Part shown: in pieces, positions 1 through 8,120 of the stretch
How the letters are laid out: each line of letters begins with the position of its first letter
Numbering within the stretch: the stretch's first letter is position 1
Assembly (NCBI GenBank): GCA_937927415.1
Contig: CALBDS010000042.1
Span: forward strand, 169,101-233,100
Length of the DNA stretch: 64,000 nucleotides
Reading direction: 5' to 3'
From: an uncultured Rhodospirillaceae bacterium
Lineage (GTDB): Bacteria; Pseudomonadota; Alphaproteobacteria; Azospirillales; Azospirillaceae
The notes under the pieces: model-generated
Databases searched by the model: none
What the model was told of the DNA's origin: nothing
What the model saw: the letters and a program-made list of their open reading frames with translations, nothing else
Program-made: the position numbers and the translations under genes

Positions 1-90
1 TGTTCCTTCTGCGCCGGGGATAAGGGCGCAACCTCTCTCCATCCCGGTCTGTTGGAGACATGAACCAACAGAACGAAGGGAGTGCCCGCC

Positions 91-528
91 ATGACCGCCC
101 CCCGCCGCAGCGCCGTGGCAGCACTGGTGCTGGCGCCGTTCGTGTTCGCCACCACCGCCATGGCGCAGCAGTCACCGCCGGCACCGTCCCCCGACGCGCC
201 TTTGATGACCGCCCCCCGGCCCGAGGACCGCGCCACCACCCCGGCGGCCCCGCCGGCGCTCGACCCGCTGTCGGCACAGCCGTCGGACGCCACCTTGCCG
301 CCGGTGACGGTGGCCGACGCCCGCCGGCTGATCGGGCGCACGGTGATGACCCAGGACGGCAAGGCCCAAGCGGTCATCCGCGACATCACCGCGCAGGGCG
401 ACACCGTGACCGGCCTTGTGCTGACCGCCGCGGACGGACAAACGGTAACCGTTCCGCCCACGGCGCTGCGGGTGGGCAACGACGGCAGCCTGACCCTGGC
501 AATGAGCGCCGGGGCGCTGGGGCAATGA
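91..528 (+). CDS. Secreted PRC-barrel-like protein
   Basis: A 145-residue protein with an N-terminal signal peptide (Ala/Val-rich core ending AMAQQ), a long Pro/Ala-rich linker, and a C-terminal segment from about residue 75 (ADARRLIGRTVMTQDGKAQA followed by an IRDI strand) that resembles a PRC-barrel/photosynthetic-reaction-centre H fold. The ATG at 91 is preferred because AAGGG at 76-80 is well spaced for it, whereas an in-frame GTG at 82 sits too close. It is probably periplasmic; substrate or partner is unknown. The last codons lie inside a 23-bp tandem repeat that continues past the stop. A second secreted PRC-barrel protein lies at 10919-11467. The family is inferred from pattern only. 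Confidence 0.6.
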   Translation: MTAPRRSAVAALVLAPFVFATTAMAQQSPPAPSPDAPLMTAPRPEDRATTPAAPPALDPLSAQPSDATLPPVTVADARRLIGRTVMTQDGKAQAVIRDITAQGDTVTGLVLTAADGQTVTVPPTALRVGNDGSLTLAMSAGALGQ

Positions 529-591
529 GCGCCGGGGCGCTGGGGCGATGACCGCCGGAGCGCTGGGGCGATGACCGCCGGGGCGCTGACG
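500..591 (+). repeat. Four tandem 23-bp units across a stop codon
   Basis: Units at 500-522, 523-545, 546-568 and 569-591 share the core ATGAGCGCCGGGGCGCTGGG with a few substitutions (ATGACC in units 3-4). The first unit and the start of the second encode the last residues of the PRC-barrel protein; the TGA falls in the second unit. The unit length is not a multiple of three, so each copy enters a different frame. Confidence 0.85.
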
Positions 592-689
592 GCAGCACAG
601 GCGAACGAGGGAAAAATTCCCGAAAACGCAACCAGAAATTAACCAAACCTTCCTATAGTGCTCTCCTGGCCTGATTCGAGGAGACTGCT

Positions 690-1904
690 GTGGAACTGAG
701 CGCGAAGACTGCGCAGGATATCTGCGACCATATGGCGCGGGAACTGGAGGTTACGGTTTCCTTTATGGGGGCGGGGGGCACCATCATCGCCTCGTCCGCG
801 CGGGAGCGCATCGGCCAGACGCACGCCATCGCGGCGGAGATCATGGCCCGCCGCTCCGACGAGCGCCCGGTCACCCGTGACGAGGCCGCCCGCTCCGGCG
901 GAGCCATGCGGGAAGGGTTCAACGCCGCCATCGACGTGGACGGCGAACGGGTGGCCAGCCTGGGCATCGCCGCCCCGTTGGATCAGGCCCGCCGCTACGC
1001 CCGCATCGGGCGGCAATGGGCCATTTCCATGCTGCGCGCCGAACGGGCCGAACAGCAACGCAACGGCCTGCTGCGCGACCTGTCGGTGCAGTTGGAACGG
1101 GACGTGGGCGCGGTGGTGACCGAGGCCGCCGATACCGTGCGCCAGTTGGAAAGCGGCATCGGTGCCGTGAAACGCGCCAACGGCGATTGCGTCCGTCAGG
1201 CGGCCGACGCCGCCCGCGCCTCCCAATCGGTGGATGAATCGGTGGGGATGGTGGCCTCGATGATCGACCAGTTGGCGGCCACCGCCGACCGCATCGCCGG
1301 CGACACCGCCAAGGCGCGTGAGATCAGCGCCTCGGCCACCGTCGATTCCGAACGCGCCACCACGGTGATGACCTCGCTGCGCACGGCGGCGGAACAGATC
1401 GCCAGCGTGGTGAAGCTCATCAACGCCATCGCCAGCCAGACCAACCTTTTGGCGCTGAACGCCACCATCGAAGCCGCCCGCGCGGGCGAAGCGGGCCGCG
1501 GCTTCGCCGTGGTCGCCAACGAGGTGAAAGCCCTGTCGCGCCAGACCGCCGACGCCACCAAGCAGATCGCCGATCAGGTGGCGAACCTACAGCGGGAAAC
1601 CGCGGCGGTGGACGAGGCGCTGTCCAGCATCCACGGCACCATCCGCTCGATCCAGAGCATCAACGACACGGTGGCCGGCGTCATCACCGAACAGACCCAT
1701 CTGGCCGGCGACGTGTCCAACCGCCTTGACCGCACCCGGCAGGAGGTCGGAACCGCCGAGCGCAGCATCAAGGCCGCCGAACGCGCGGTGACGGAAATGA
1801 CCTCCACCCTGGACGGTCTGTCCGGCCCGATGCAGACCCTGAACGGGCGTGTCGGTGGGCTGAACGACCGCGTGCGCTCGGTTCTGGGCACGCTGAGGAA
1901 GTAA
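690..1904 (+). CDS. Soluble chemoreceptor with CdaR-like sugar-diacid sensor domain
   Basis: 404 residues, no membrane segment. Residues 1-120 match the pattern of the putative sugar-diacid recognition domain of CdaR (AQDI near the start, GGTIIASSARERIG, then REGFNAAIDVDGERVASLGI). Residues ~130-404 are a methyl-accepting chemotaxis signalling coiled coil with the conserved hairpin tip around QTNLLALNATIEAARAGEAG and RGFAVVANEVK. The GTG start at 690 is supported by GAGGAG at 678-683. No HAMP domain is present. It would sense a cytoplasmic organic acid, perhaps a glycerate- or glucarate-like diacid, and report to a CheA array; the ligand is inferred from the domain only. No che genes are nearby. 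Confidence 0.85.
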   Translation: MELSAKTAQDICDHMARELEVTVSFMGAGGTIIASSARERIGQTHAIAAEIMARRSDERPVTRDEAARSGGAMREGFNAAIDVDGERVASLGIAAPLDQARRYARIGRQWAISMLRAERAEQQRNGLLRDLSVQLERDVGAVVTEAADTVRQLESGIGAVKRANGDCVRQAADAARASQSVDESVGMVASMIDQLAATADRIAGDTAKAREISASATVDSERATTVMTSLRTAAEQIASVVKLINAIASQTNLLALNATIEAARAGEAGRGFAVVANEVKALSRQTADATKQIADQVANLQRETAAVDEALSSIHGTIRSIQSINDTVAGVITEQTHLAGDVSNRLDRTRQEVGTAERSIKAAERAVTEMTSTLDGLSGPMQTLNGRVGGLNDRVRSVLGTLRK

Positions 1905-1913
1905 ATTCCTCCG

Positions 1914-1951
1914 AGGTAGCAATCAGAGTTTGTGGATTTTGATTGCTGCCT
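1914..1951 (+). terminator. Hairpin after the chemoreceptor gene
   Basis: The arms GGTAGCAATCA (1915-1925) and TGATTGCTGCC (1940-1950) pair over 11 bp with one G-U, around a 14-nt loop, and are followed by TTAAT. Only a weak U tract, so a candidate terminator. Confidence 0.45.
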
Positions 1952-2003
1952 TAATCTGGTGCACAAATTACGTCTTACGCACTGATTGAGAGGAGAGAAG
2001 CCT

Positions 2004-2648
2004 TTGAAACCCATAGCCGCAGCCGTGTGCGTCGCTTCCCTTTTGCTCTCAGGCTGCTACTTGCCTGACAAGTACAAAGCCGACGTGACCATACAGCCGG
2101 ACGGCGCTTTCCAGATTGCCTTCGACGGCGAAGCATCAATGGTGCTTTACGTAGCGGAAGCCCGTCATATGTCGGCAGAAAAACGCGCCCGTGAGGAAGC
2201 GAATGCCGCCAATGAGGCAAAAAGAATGGTCGGAAAAGATGGCATTACTGCTGCTGAATATTTAGGGGATGGTCGTTTCAAGCTTTCGATTCACCAAGAA
2301 GGCACACTCGCCAAAACAGTCGATCAAAATATGTTCCGTATATACAAATTACCGTTGGATTTTGCCACCCTTCAACGGGACGATGCCGGTCGCATCGTTA
2401 TCACCAACGTGCAACCGAAAGAAAAGGATATTCAGCAGCTCAAGGCTTTGGGCCTTAGCTCCAAGGGCGATATCTGCGTGAAGACCAAAGCTCCCGTCAT
2501 CGAGCATAATGCCGATTCCACGCCAGGAGTGTTTTCAAGCTGCTATGCGTGGAAGGGATTTGATCTTCTGTCTGGAGGCCAGTTCCGAATCGTGCTGGAT
2601 ATCCCCGCTCCTCCCAAAACGGAGCAACGCACTGGACAGGCGTGGTAA
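2004..2648 (+). CDS. Predicted lipoprotein, unknown function
   Basis: 214 residues beginning at TTG 2004 with a short signal peptide and lipobox LLLSGC (lipidated Cys about residue 18); the GAGGAGAG upstream at 1989-1996 fits this start better than an in-frame TTG at 1986. The mature protein has no repeat or membrane segment and contains a charged Lys/Glu-rich stretch (around AEKRAREEANAANEAKRMV). I do not recognise the family. Base composition and codon use are visibly less GC-rich than the flanking genes (many AAA, GAA and TTT codons), and the upstream spacer is also AT-rich, suggesting recent acquisition. Confidence 0.7.
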   Translation: MKPIAAAVCVASLLLSGCYLPDKYKADVTIQPDGAFQIAFDGEASMVLYVAEARHMSAEKRAREEANAANEAKRMVGKDGITAAEYLGDGRFKLSIHQEGTLAKTVDQNMFRIYKLPLDFATLQRDDAGRIVITNVQPKEKDIQQLKALGLSSKGDICVKTKAPVIEHNADSTPGVFSSCYAWKGFDLLSGGQFRIVLDIPAPPKTEQRTGQAW

Positions 2649-2668
2649 GCCACGCCTGATATGACGGC

Positions 2669-3427
2669 TCAATCCACCCCCGAACGGCGGGCCGCCGGGG
2701 CGGCACCGCCGGGAAGGGGCACGATCAGCCGCCGCTTGACCGGCTGCTGCACCGCCCGGCGCGGGGTGGCGGCGGCGAAGATCTGCTTCGATGCCTCGAT
2801 CATCGTCACCCCGGCGAACGCCTTGAACCAGCGGGAACCGATCTCTTCCCACGCCGGGGCGGAGCGCAGCAGCATCCGCGATTTCAGGGGCGGGATGAAC
2901 AGGGCGTGTTCGGTGCGTTCGGGCACGAACATCGCTTCCCGCATCACCTGCTTCAGTTGCGACGGGGAATAGGGGAAGCCGTGGCCGAACGGCGTCCAGT
3001 CGGCGCGTGCCCACAGGCCGCGGCGGTTGGGAACCACCGCCAGCACCCGCCCGCCGCCGGCCAGCACCCGCCAGATTTCGCGCATCATGGGGCGAAGCTG
3101 TTCGGTGCCCTCCAGCCCATGGACCAGCAGCACCCGGTCGATGGTCATGTCGCCGAAGGGCAAATCCCCCTCGTCCCCCAGCGCCACCAGCCCCGGCCCC
3201 TCGGGCGGCCAGAACCCGACGCCCTGGGTGGCGGGCATCAGCGCCACCACCCGATCCGCCTCTTCCCGGAAGGAGCGCAGATAGGGCGTGGCGAAGCCCA
3301 GCCCCAGCACGATCTGCCCGCGCACGTCGGGCCAGATCAGGCGGATGCGGCGGCGGATCATCCGCCGGGCCGCCTGCCCCAGGCTGGTTTCGTAGAATTC
3401 GCGGAGATCGACAATGTCCGTATGCAT
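2669..3427 (-). CDS. SAM-dependent methyltransferase, class I
   Basis: 252 residues. Starts MHTDIVDLREFYETSLGQAA and has a motif-I-like LGLGFATPYL near residue 45, an acidic/aromatic block LGDEGDLPFGD near residue 90 and VLAGGGRVLAVVPN (post-motif) near residue 130, the layout of methyltransferase type 11. The GxGxG of motif I is loose. It is divergent from gloB with a 45-bp gap, a neighbourhood common in alphaproteobacteria. Substrate is unknown. A longer frame opens upstream, but the ATG at 3427 leaves the gloB start free and gives a normal N-terminus. Confidence 0.8.
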   Translation of the reverse strand: MHTDIVDLREFYETSLGQAARRMIRRRIRLIWPDVRGQIVLGLGFATPYLRSFREEADRVVALMPATQGVGFWPPEGPGLVALGDEGDLPFGDMTIDRVLLVHGLEGTEQLRPMMREIWRVLAGGGRVLAVVPNRRGLWARADWTPFGHGFPYSPSQLKQVMREAMFVPERTEHALFIPPLKSRMLLRSAPAWEEIGSRWFKAFAGVTMIEASKQIFAAATPRRAVQQPVKRRLIVPLPGGAAPAARRSGVD

Positions 3428-3472
3428 GGCGGATAGTAGGCTCACACGGTTGTCAGGGAGGGGCGGAAAGCC

Positions 3473-4237
3473 ATGGAGATCCAGCGGATAGCAGCGTTCG
3501 ACGACAATTATATCTACCTTCTGCGCGATCCGGAAACGGGTGCCGTCGCCGTGGTCGATCCCGGTGACGCCGCCCCGGTGGAGGCGGAGCTTGCCCGCCG
3601 CGGCTGGCGTCTGACCCATATTCTGACCACCCACCACCACGCCGACCATGTGGGCGGTGTGTCGGAACTGAAGAAGCGATACGGCTGTACCGTCGCCGGT
3701 GCCCGCGCCGACCAGGGCCGCATCCCTGATATGGATGCGCCGCTGTCCGATGGCGAGGTCTTTTCGGTGGGATCGCAACAGGCGCGGGTTTTTGCGGTGC
3801 CGGGGCACACCTCCGGCCACATCGCCTATTATTTTGCCGACGCCGGGGCGCTGTTTTGCGGCGACACCCTGTTTGCGCTGGGCTGCGGCCGGCTGTTCGA
3901 GGGCACCCCGGCGCAGATGTGGGAGTCGCTGTCACGCCTGCGCGCCCTGCCCGGCGACACGCGGGTCTATTGCGCCCACGAATACACCCTGTCCAACGCC
4001 CGTTTCGCGGTGACGGTGGACCCGGACAACCCCGCCCTCGCCCGCCGGGTCGATGCGGTCACGGCGGCACGCCAGCGGGGGGAGGCCACCGTCCCCTTCA
4101 CCCTGGCCGAAGATGCGGCGACCAACCCCTTCCTGCGCGCCGACGATCCGGCGGTGCAGGCGGCCGTGGGCATGAGCGGAGCCGCCCCGATGGCGGTCTT
4201 TGCGGAAATCCGTCGCCGCAAGGATGTTTTCCGCTAA
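3473..4237 (+). CDS. gloB: Hydroxyacylglutathione hydrolase (glyoxalase II)
   Basis: 254 residues, the usual length for glyoxalase II. It hydrolyses S-D-lactoylglutathione to D-lactate and glutathione in methylglyoxal detoxification, in the cytoplasm. The binuclear metal site is complete: THHHADHVGG near residue 56, PGHTSGH near 113, CGDTLFALGCGR near 132, and CAHEYT near 170. The C-terminal ending EIRRRKDVF with its basic run matches glutathione-binding residues in the family. Followed after 40 bp by a glutathione transferase gene, so a small glutathione cluster. Confidence 0.95.
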   Translation: MEIQRIAAFDDNYIYLLRDPETGAVAVVDPGDAAPVEAELARRGWRLTHILTTHHHADHVGGVSELKKRYGCTVAGARADQGRIPDMDAPLSDGEVFSVGSQQARVFAVPGHTSGHIAYYFADAGALFCGDTLFALGCGRLFEGTPAQMWESLSRLRALPGDTRVYCAHEYTLSNARFAVTVDPDNPALARRVDAVTAARQRGEATVPFTLAEDAATNPFLRADDPAVQAAVGMSGAAPMAVFAEIRRRKDVFR

Positions 4238-4277
4238 TCTACCAGCCTCCTTGTTTCCGAGGAACCACGGGAAGCCC

Positions 4278-4883
4278 ATGATTACCCTACGCTACAGCCC
4301 CACCTCGCCCTATGTGCGCAAGGTGATGATGACGCTGATCGAATGTGGCCTGGACCAGTCGGTGACGCTGCAGCGCACCGATGCGTGGTCGCCCGACACC
4401 GACCTGCCCAAGGACAATCCGCTGGGCAAGGTCCCGGCCCTGTCGCTGGGCGACGGCACGGTGCTCTATGACAGCCCGGTGATCTGCGAGTATCTCGACA
4501 CGCTGCACGACGGCCACCGGCTGTTTCCCGCCCCCGGTCCCGCCCGATGGACCGCCCTGCGGCAGCAGGCGCTGGGCGACGGGCTGAACGATGCGGCACT
4601 GCTGCGGCGGCTGGAGTTGAACCGGCCCGACGGCGAACGGTCGCAGGCCTGGGCCGACCGGCAGGCCCGCGCCATGGCCCGCGCCTGCGATGCGCTGGAG
4701 GCGGAGGCCGGCAGCCTGCCGCTCACCCCCACCATCGGCACGCTGGCGATCCTGTGCGCGCTGGGTTACCTGGATTTCCGCTTCCCCGCGGACAACTGGC
4801 GCGCCGGGCGCCCGGCACTGGCGGCGTGGTTCGAGAAAGCCGCCGACCGCGACAGCTACCGCCGCACCGCACCGCCGGCGTAA
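4278..4883 (+). CDS. Glutathione S-transferase family protein
   Basis: 201 residues from ATG 4278. Residues 1-80 form a thioredoxin-like domain beginning MITLRYSPTSPYVRKVMM with the SPTSPYVRK active-site region, PLGKVPAL cis-Pro segment and the YDSPVICEYLD glutathione-binding loop; residues 85-200 are helical. This resembles the YibF-like bacterial GSTs. Substrate unknown. An upstream in-frame ATG at 4200 lies inside gloB and is rejected. Likely cotranscribed with gloB. Confidence 0.9.
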   Translation: MITLRYSPTSPYVRKVMMTLIECGLDQSVTLQRTDAWSPDTDLPKDNPLGKVPALSLGDGTVLYDSPVICEYLDTLHDGHRLFPAPGPARWTALRQQALGDGLNDAALLRRLELNRPDGERSQAWADRQARAMARACDALEAEAGSLPLTPTIGTLAILCALGYLDFRFPADNWRAGRPALAAWFEKAADRDSYRRTAPPA

Positions 4884-4892
4884 ACAACCGCT

Positions 4893-4922
4893 CTCCCGGC
4901 CCGTGGATTCACGGGCCGGGAG
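4893..4922. terminator. Hairpin between convergent GST and ABC-importer genes
   Basis: A perfect 13-bp stem, CTCCCGGCCCGTG (4893-4905) with CACGGGCCGGGAG (4910-4922), and a GATT loop. There is no clear U tract on either side. It sits between two convergent genes and probably acts as a bidirectional end. Confidence 0.6.
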
Positions 4923-4932
4923 GGAGTGCTTC

Positions 4933-6024
4933 TTACTTCGGCAGCTTGCCGACCACGCCTTCCACGAACCAATCCATCTTCAGGATCTGCTCGTCGCTGG
5001 CGTGCTGGCCGGCGGGGATCATCACCTTGCCCGACTGGTCCTTGATCGGGCCGGTGAAGGAATGGTGGCTGCCGTCCATGATGCCGTCGCGCACCTTGTT
5101 GGCCAGCGCCACCACTTCCGCCGGGATCGCCGGGTTGTAGGGGGCGAGGTACAGCATCTTGTCCTTCAGCCCGCCCCAGGTGTCCTCCGCCTTCCAGGTG
5201 CCGTCAAGAACGGCCTGGACGCGCTGGATGTAATAGCCGTTCCAGTCATCGACGATGCCGGTCAGGTGCGCCTTCGGCCCGAAACGGGTCATGTCCGACG
5301 ACTGGCCCACGGCCCACAGCCCGCGTTCCTCGGCGGCCTGCACCGGGGCGGAGCTGTCGGTGTGCTGCACGATCACGTCGGCACCCTGGTCGATCAAGGC
5401 CTTGGCCGCTTCGGCTTCCTTGGGCGGGTCGTACCAGGAATTGACCCACACCACGCGCACTTCGGCCTTGGGGTTCTGTTCGCGCAGCGCGATGGTGAAG
5501 GCGTTGATGCCGCTCACCACCTCAGGGATCGGGAAGGAGCCGATATAGCCGATGATGTTGGACTTCGTCATCTTGCCGACGATGGTCCCGGCCACCGACC
5601 GCCCTTCGTAGAAGCGGGCGGAATAGGTCGCCACGTTCTTGGCGCGCTTGTAGCCGGTGGCGTGCTCGAACTTCACGTCGGGGTAACGCTGGGCCACCTT
5701 CAGCGTCGGGTTCATGAAACCGAACGAGGTGGTGAAGATCAGCTTGTGGCCGGAGGCGGCAAGCTGCTCGATCACGCGCTCGGCGTCCGCACCCTCGGGC
5801 ACGTTTTCCACATAGGTGGTGGTCACCTTGTCGCCCAGCGCCTTTTCCACGGCCAGACGGCCCTGTTCGTGCTGGTAGCTGTAGCCGAAATCGCCGATCG
5901 GGCCGACATAGACGAAGCCGACCTTCAGCTTGTCCTGCGCCCACACGGCACCGCTGCCCAGGCTGGTCAGCGCCACGACCGCGGCGGCCCCCATCAGGGC
6001 CTTGCCCATCGTCCGTCTGTTCAC
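4933..6024 (-). CDS. BMP-family ABC transporter substrate-binding protein
   Basis: 363 residues with a signal peptide (core AAAVVALTSLGSGAVWA, cleaved before QDKLKV). The mature start KVGFVYVGPIGDFGYSYQHE and the segments EGRSVAGTIVGKMTKSNIIG and DVIVQHTDSSAPVQAAEERG are typical of the Bmp/Med (PnrA-like) family, which binds purine nucleosides or related compounds in the periplasm. It is the last gene of a four-gene minus-strand operon (ATPase, two permeases, this gene). The ligand cannot be read from sequence; nucleosides are the family default. Confidence 0.92.
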   Translation of the reverse strand: MNRRTMGKALMGAAAVVALTSLGSGAVWAQDKLKVGFVYVGPIGDFGYSYQHEQGRLAVEKALGDKVTTTYVENVPEGADAERVIEQLAASGHKLIFTTSFGFMNPTLKVAQRYPDVKFEHATGYKRAKNVATYSARFYEGRSVAGTIVGKMTKSNIIGYIGSFPIPEVVSGINAFTIALREQNPKAEVRVVWVNSWYDPPKEAEAAKALIDQGADVIVQHTDSSAPVQAAEERGLWAVGQSSDMTRFGPKAHLTGIVDDWNGYYIQRVQAVLDGTWKAEDTWGGLKDKMLYLAPYNPAIPAEVVALANKVRDGIMDGSHHSFTGPIKDQSGKVMIPAGQHASDEQILKMDWFVEGVVGKLPK

Positions 6025-6054
6025 TGTATGGCTCCCCGTTTTGTTATGTGACGA

Positions 6055-6978
6055 TCAATCGGGATAGAAGATCTTGCCCAGGCTGGCCGGTGCGTTCAGG
6101 CGGATGCGCGTCACATCCCGGGAAATCAGCACCAGCACCAGAACCGTAGCCAGATAGGGCAGCATCGACAAGAGTTGCGAGGGAACGGCGAACCCCACCC
6201 CCTGCGCGTGAAGCTGAAGGATGGTGACCCCGCCGAACAGCCACGCCCCGGCCAGCACCCGCCCCGGCTTCCAGGTGGCGAAGACCACCAGCGCCAGCGC
6301 GATCCAGCCGCGCCCCGCCGTCATCCCCTCCGCCCACATGGGCGTGTAGTCCAGCGCCAGATAGGCCCCGGCCAGCCCGCTCATGGCGCCGCCGAACAGC
6401 ACCGCCAGAAAGCGGATGCGGATCACCTTGTACCCCAGCGCGTGGGCCGCCGTGTGGTTTTCCCCCACCGCCCGCAGCACCAGACCGGCGCGGGTGCGGA
6501 ACAGGAACCAGTGCACCGCCGGCACCGCGGCCAGCGCCAGATACACCGGCAGGCTCTGCCCGAACAGTGGCTGGCCGATGATCGGCAGGGTGGTCAGATA
6601 GGGAATGCGCAGTTCCGGCACGTCGGCGATGGGGTGGCCGACATAGCCCTGCCCCACCAGCGACGACAGCCCGACGCCGAACAGGGTCAGCGCCAGCCCG
6701 GTCGCCACCTGATTGGCCAGCAGCCCCAGCGTCAGCAGCCCGAACAGCGACGCCAGCACCGCCCCCGCCGCCGCCCCGGCGACGAAGCCCAGGGTGGAAC
6801 TGCCGGTGGCGACGGTGACGGCGAAACCGACCACCGCCCCGCCCAGCATCATGCCCTCCACGCCCAGATTGAGGACGCCCGACTTTTCCACCACCAACTC
6901 GCCCAGGGCGGCGAACAGCAGCGGCGTTGCCGCCGTCATCATGGCGGCGACGACGGGGCCGATGACCTCAATGCTCAT
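6055..6978 (-). CDS. ABC transporter permease, nucleoside/simple-sugar type (second subunit)
   Basis: 307 residues, about eight to ten hydrophobic segments. The motif GELVVEKSGVLNLGVEGMML near residue 26 is diagnostic of the YufQ/NupQ-like permeases that pair with BMP binding proteins. The C-terminus ends LGKIFYPD. The ATG at 6978 overlaps the stop of the upstream permease by 4 bp (ATGA), so the two are translationally coupled and probably form the heterodimeric pore. Confidence 0.93.
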   Translation of the reverse strand: MSIEVIGPVVAAMMTAATPLLFAALGELVVEKSGVLNLGVEGMMLGGAVVGFAVTVATGSSTLGFVAGAAAGAVLASLFGLLTLGLLANQVATGLALTLFGVGLSSLVGQGYVGHPIADVPELRIPYLTTLPIIGQPLFGQSLPVYLALAAVPAVHWFLFRTRAGLVLRAVGENHTAAHALGYKVIRIRFLAVLFGGAMSGLAGAYLALDYTPMWAEGMTAGRGWIALALVVFATWKPGRVLAGAWLFGGVTILQLHAQGVGFAVPSQLLSMLPYLATVLVLVLISRDVTRIRLNAPASLGKIFYPD

Positions 6979-8066
6979 GCCGTTGCTCCCTGAGAGACGG
7001 TCTTGCGCGCGCCGATGCGCACGCGGTAGCGGATCAGCACGTCCGATCCCAGCAGGAAGAACAGCAGCATCCCCTGGAACACCCCGGTGATCGCCTTGGG
7101 CAGGCCCAGCCCGATCTGCGCCGCCTCGCCACCGATGAAGGACAGCGCCATCAGCAGCGCGGCCAGCACGATCCCCAGCGGGTGCAGCCGCCCGAGAAAG
7201 GCGACGATGATGGCGGTGAAGCCGTAGCCGGGCGACACGGTGGGCACGATCTGGCCGATCGGTCCCGCCACCTCCCCCAGCCCGGCCAGGCCCGACAGCC
7301 CGCCCGACAGCAGCAGCGTCAGCCAGATGATCTTCTTTTCCTTGAACCCGGCATAGCCCGCCGCCGCCGGGGTCAGGCCGATGACGCGGATCTGGAAGCC
7401 GATGAAGGTGCGGGCGATCAGCACCCAGCACCCCGCCACCGCCGCCAGCGCGAACAGCGCCCCCAGATGGACGCGGGTGCCCGTCACCAGCACCGGCAGG
7501 GTCGCCGCCTCTTCGAACAGGCGGGATTCGGGAAAGGCGAAGCCGTCGGGGTCGCGGTACGGCCCATGGACCAGATAGCTGAGCAGCAGCAACGCCACAT
7601 AGGTCAGCATCAGGCTGGTCAAAATCTCGCTGGCGTTGAAGCGGGTGCGCAGGAACGCCGGAATCGCCGCCCACGCCATGCCCCCGGCGATGCCGCCCAG
7701 CACCATCAGCGGCAGCAGCCACCATCCGCCCTCGCCGTAAAAGGCCAGCGCCAGACCGCCGCCGGTGATGGCGCCCAGGGTCAATTGCCCCTCCGCCCCG
7801 ATGTTCCACACGTTGGCGCGGAAACCCACCGCCAGCCCGACGGCGCACAGGGTCAGCGGCGTTGCCTTCACCACCAGTTCGCCGATGCCCCGCGCGCTGG
7901 TCAGCGGCTCCACGAAAAAGGCGCGCAGCGCCGCCACCGGGTTGAAACCCATGGCCCAGAACAGCACGAAGCCGCTGGCAAGGGTGAGCGCCACCGCCAG
8001 CAGCGGCGCCCCATACACCCACAGCGGCGAGGCCTGCCCCCGCGGTTCAAGACGGATCATGCTCAT
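6975..8066 (-). CDS. ABC transporter permease, nucleoside/simple-sugar type (first subunit)
   Basis: 363 residues, multi-spanning. Has the family motif FRANVWNIGAEGQLTLGAI around residue 84 and EILTSLMLTYVALLLLSYLV around 147, typical of YufP/NupP-like permeases. It lies 54 bp downstream of the ATPase gene and overlaps the second permease by 4 bp. Works as the partner pore subunit of the BMP importer. Confidence 0.93.
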   Translation of the reverse strand: MSMIRLEPRGQASPLWVYGAPLLAVALTLASGFVLFWAMGFNPVAALRAFFVEPLTSARGIGELVVKATPLTLCAVGLAVGFRANVWNIGAEGQLTLGAITGGGLALAFYGEGGWWLLPLMVLGGIAGGMAWAAIPAFLRTRFNASEILTSLMLTYVALLLLSYLVHGPYRDPDGFAFPESRLFEEAATLPVLVTGTRVHLGALFALAAVAGCWVLIARTFIGFQIRVIGLTPAAAGYAGFKEKKIIWLTLLLSGGLSGLAGLGEVAGPIGQIVPTVSPGYGFTAIIVAFLGRLHPLGIVLAALLMALSFIGGEAAQIGLGLPKAITGVFQGMLLFFLLGSDVLIRYRVRIGARKTVSQGATA

Positions 8067-8120
8067 GACGTGGCTCGGCGGAATGAGGGGGACGGCGGAT
8101 GGAACGGCGCAGGCACCCGG

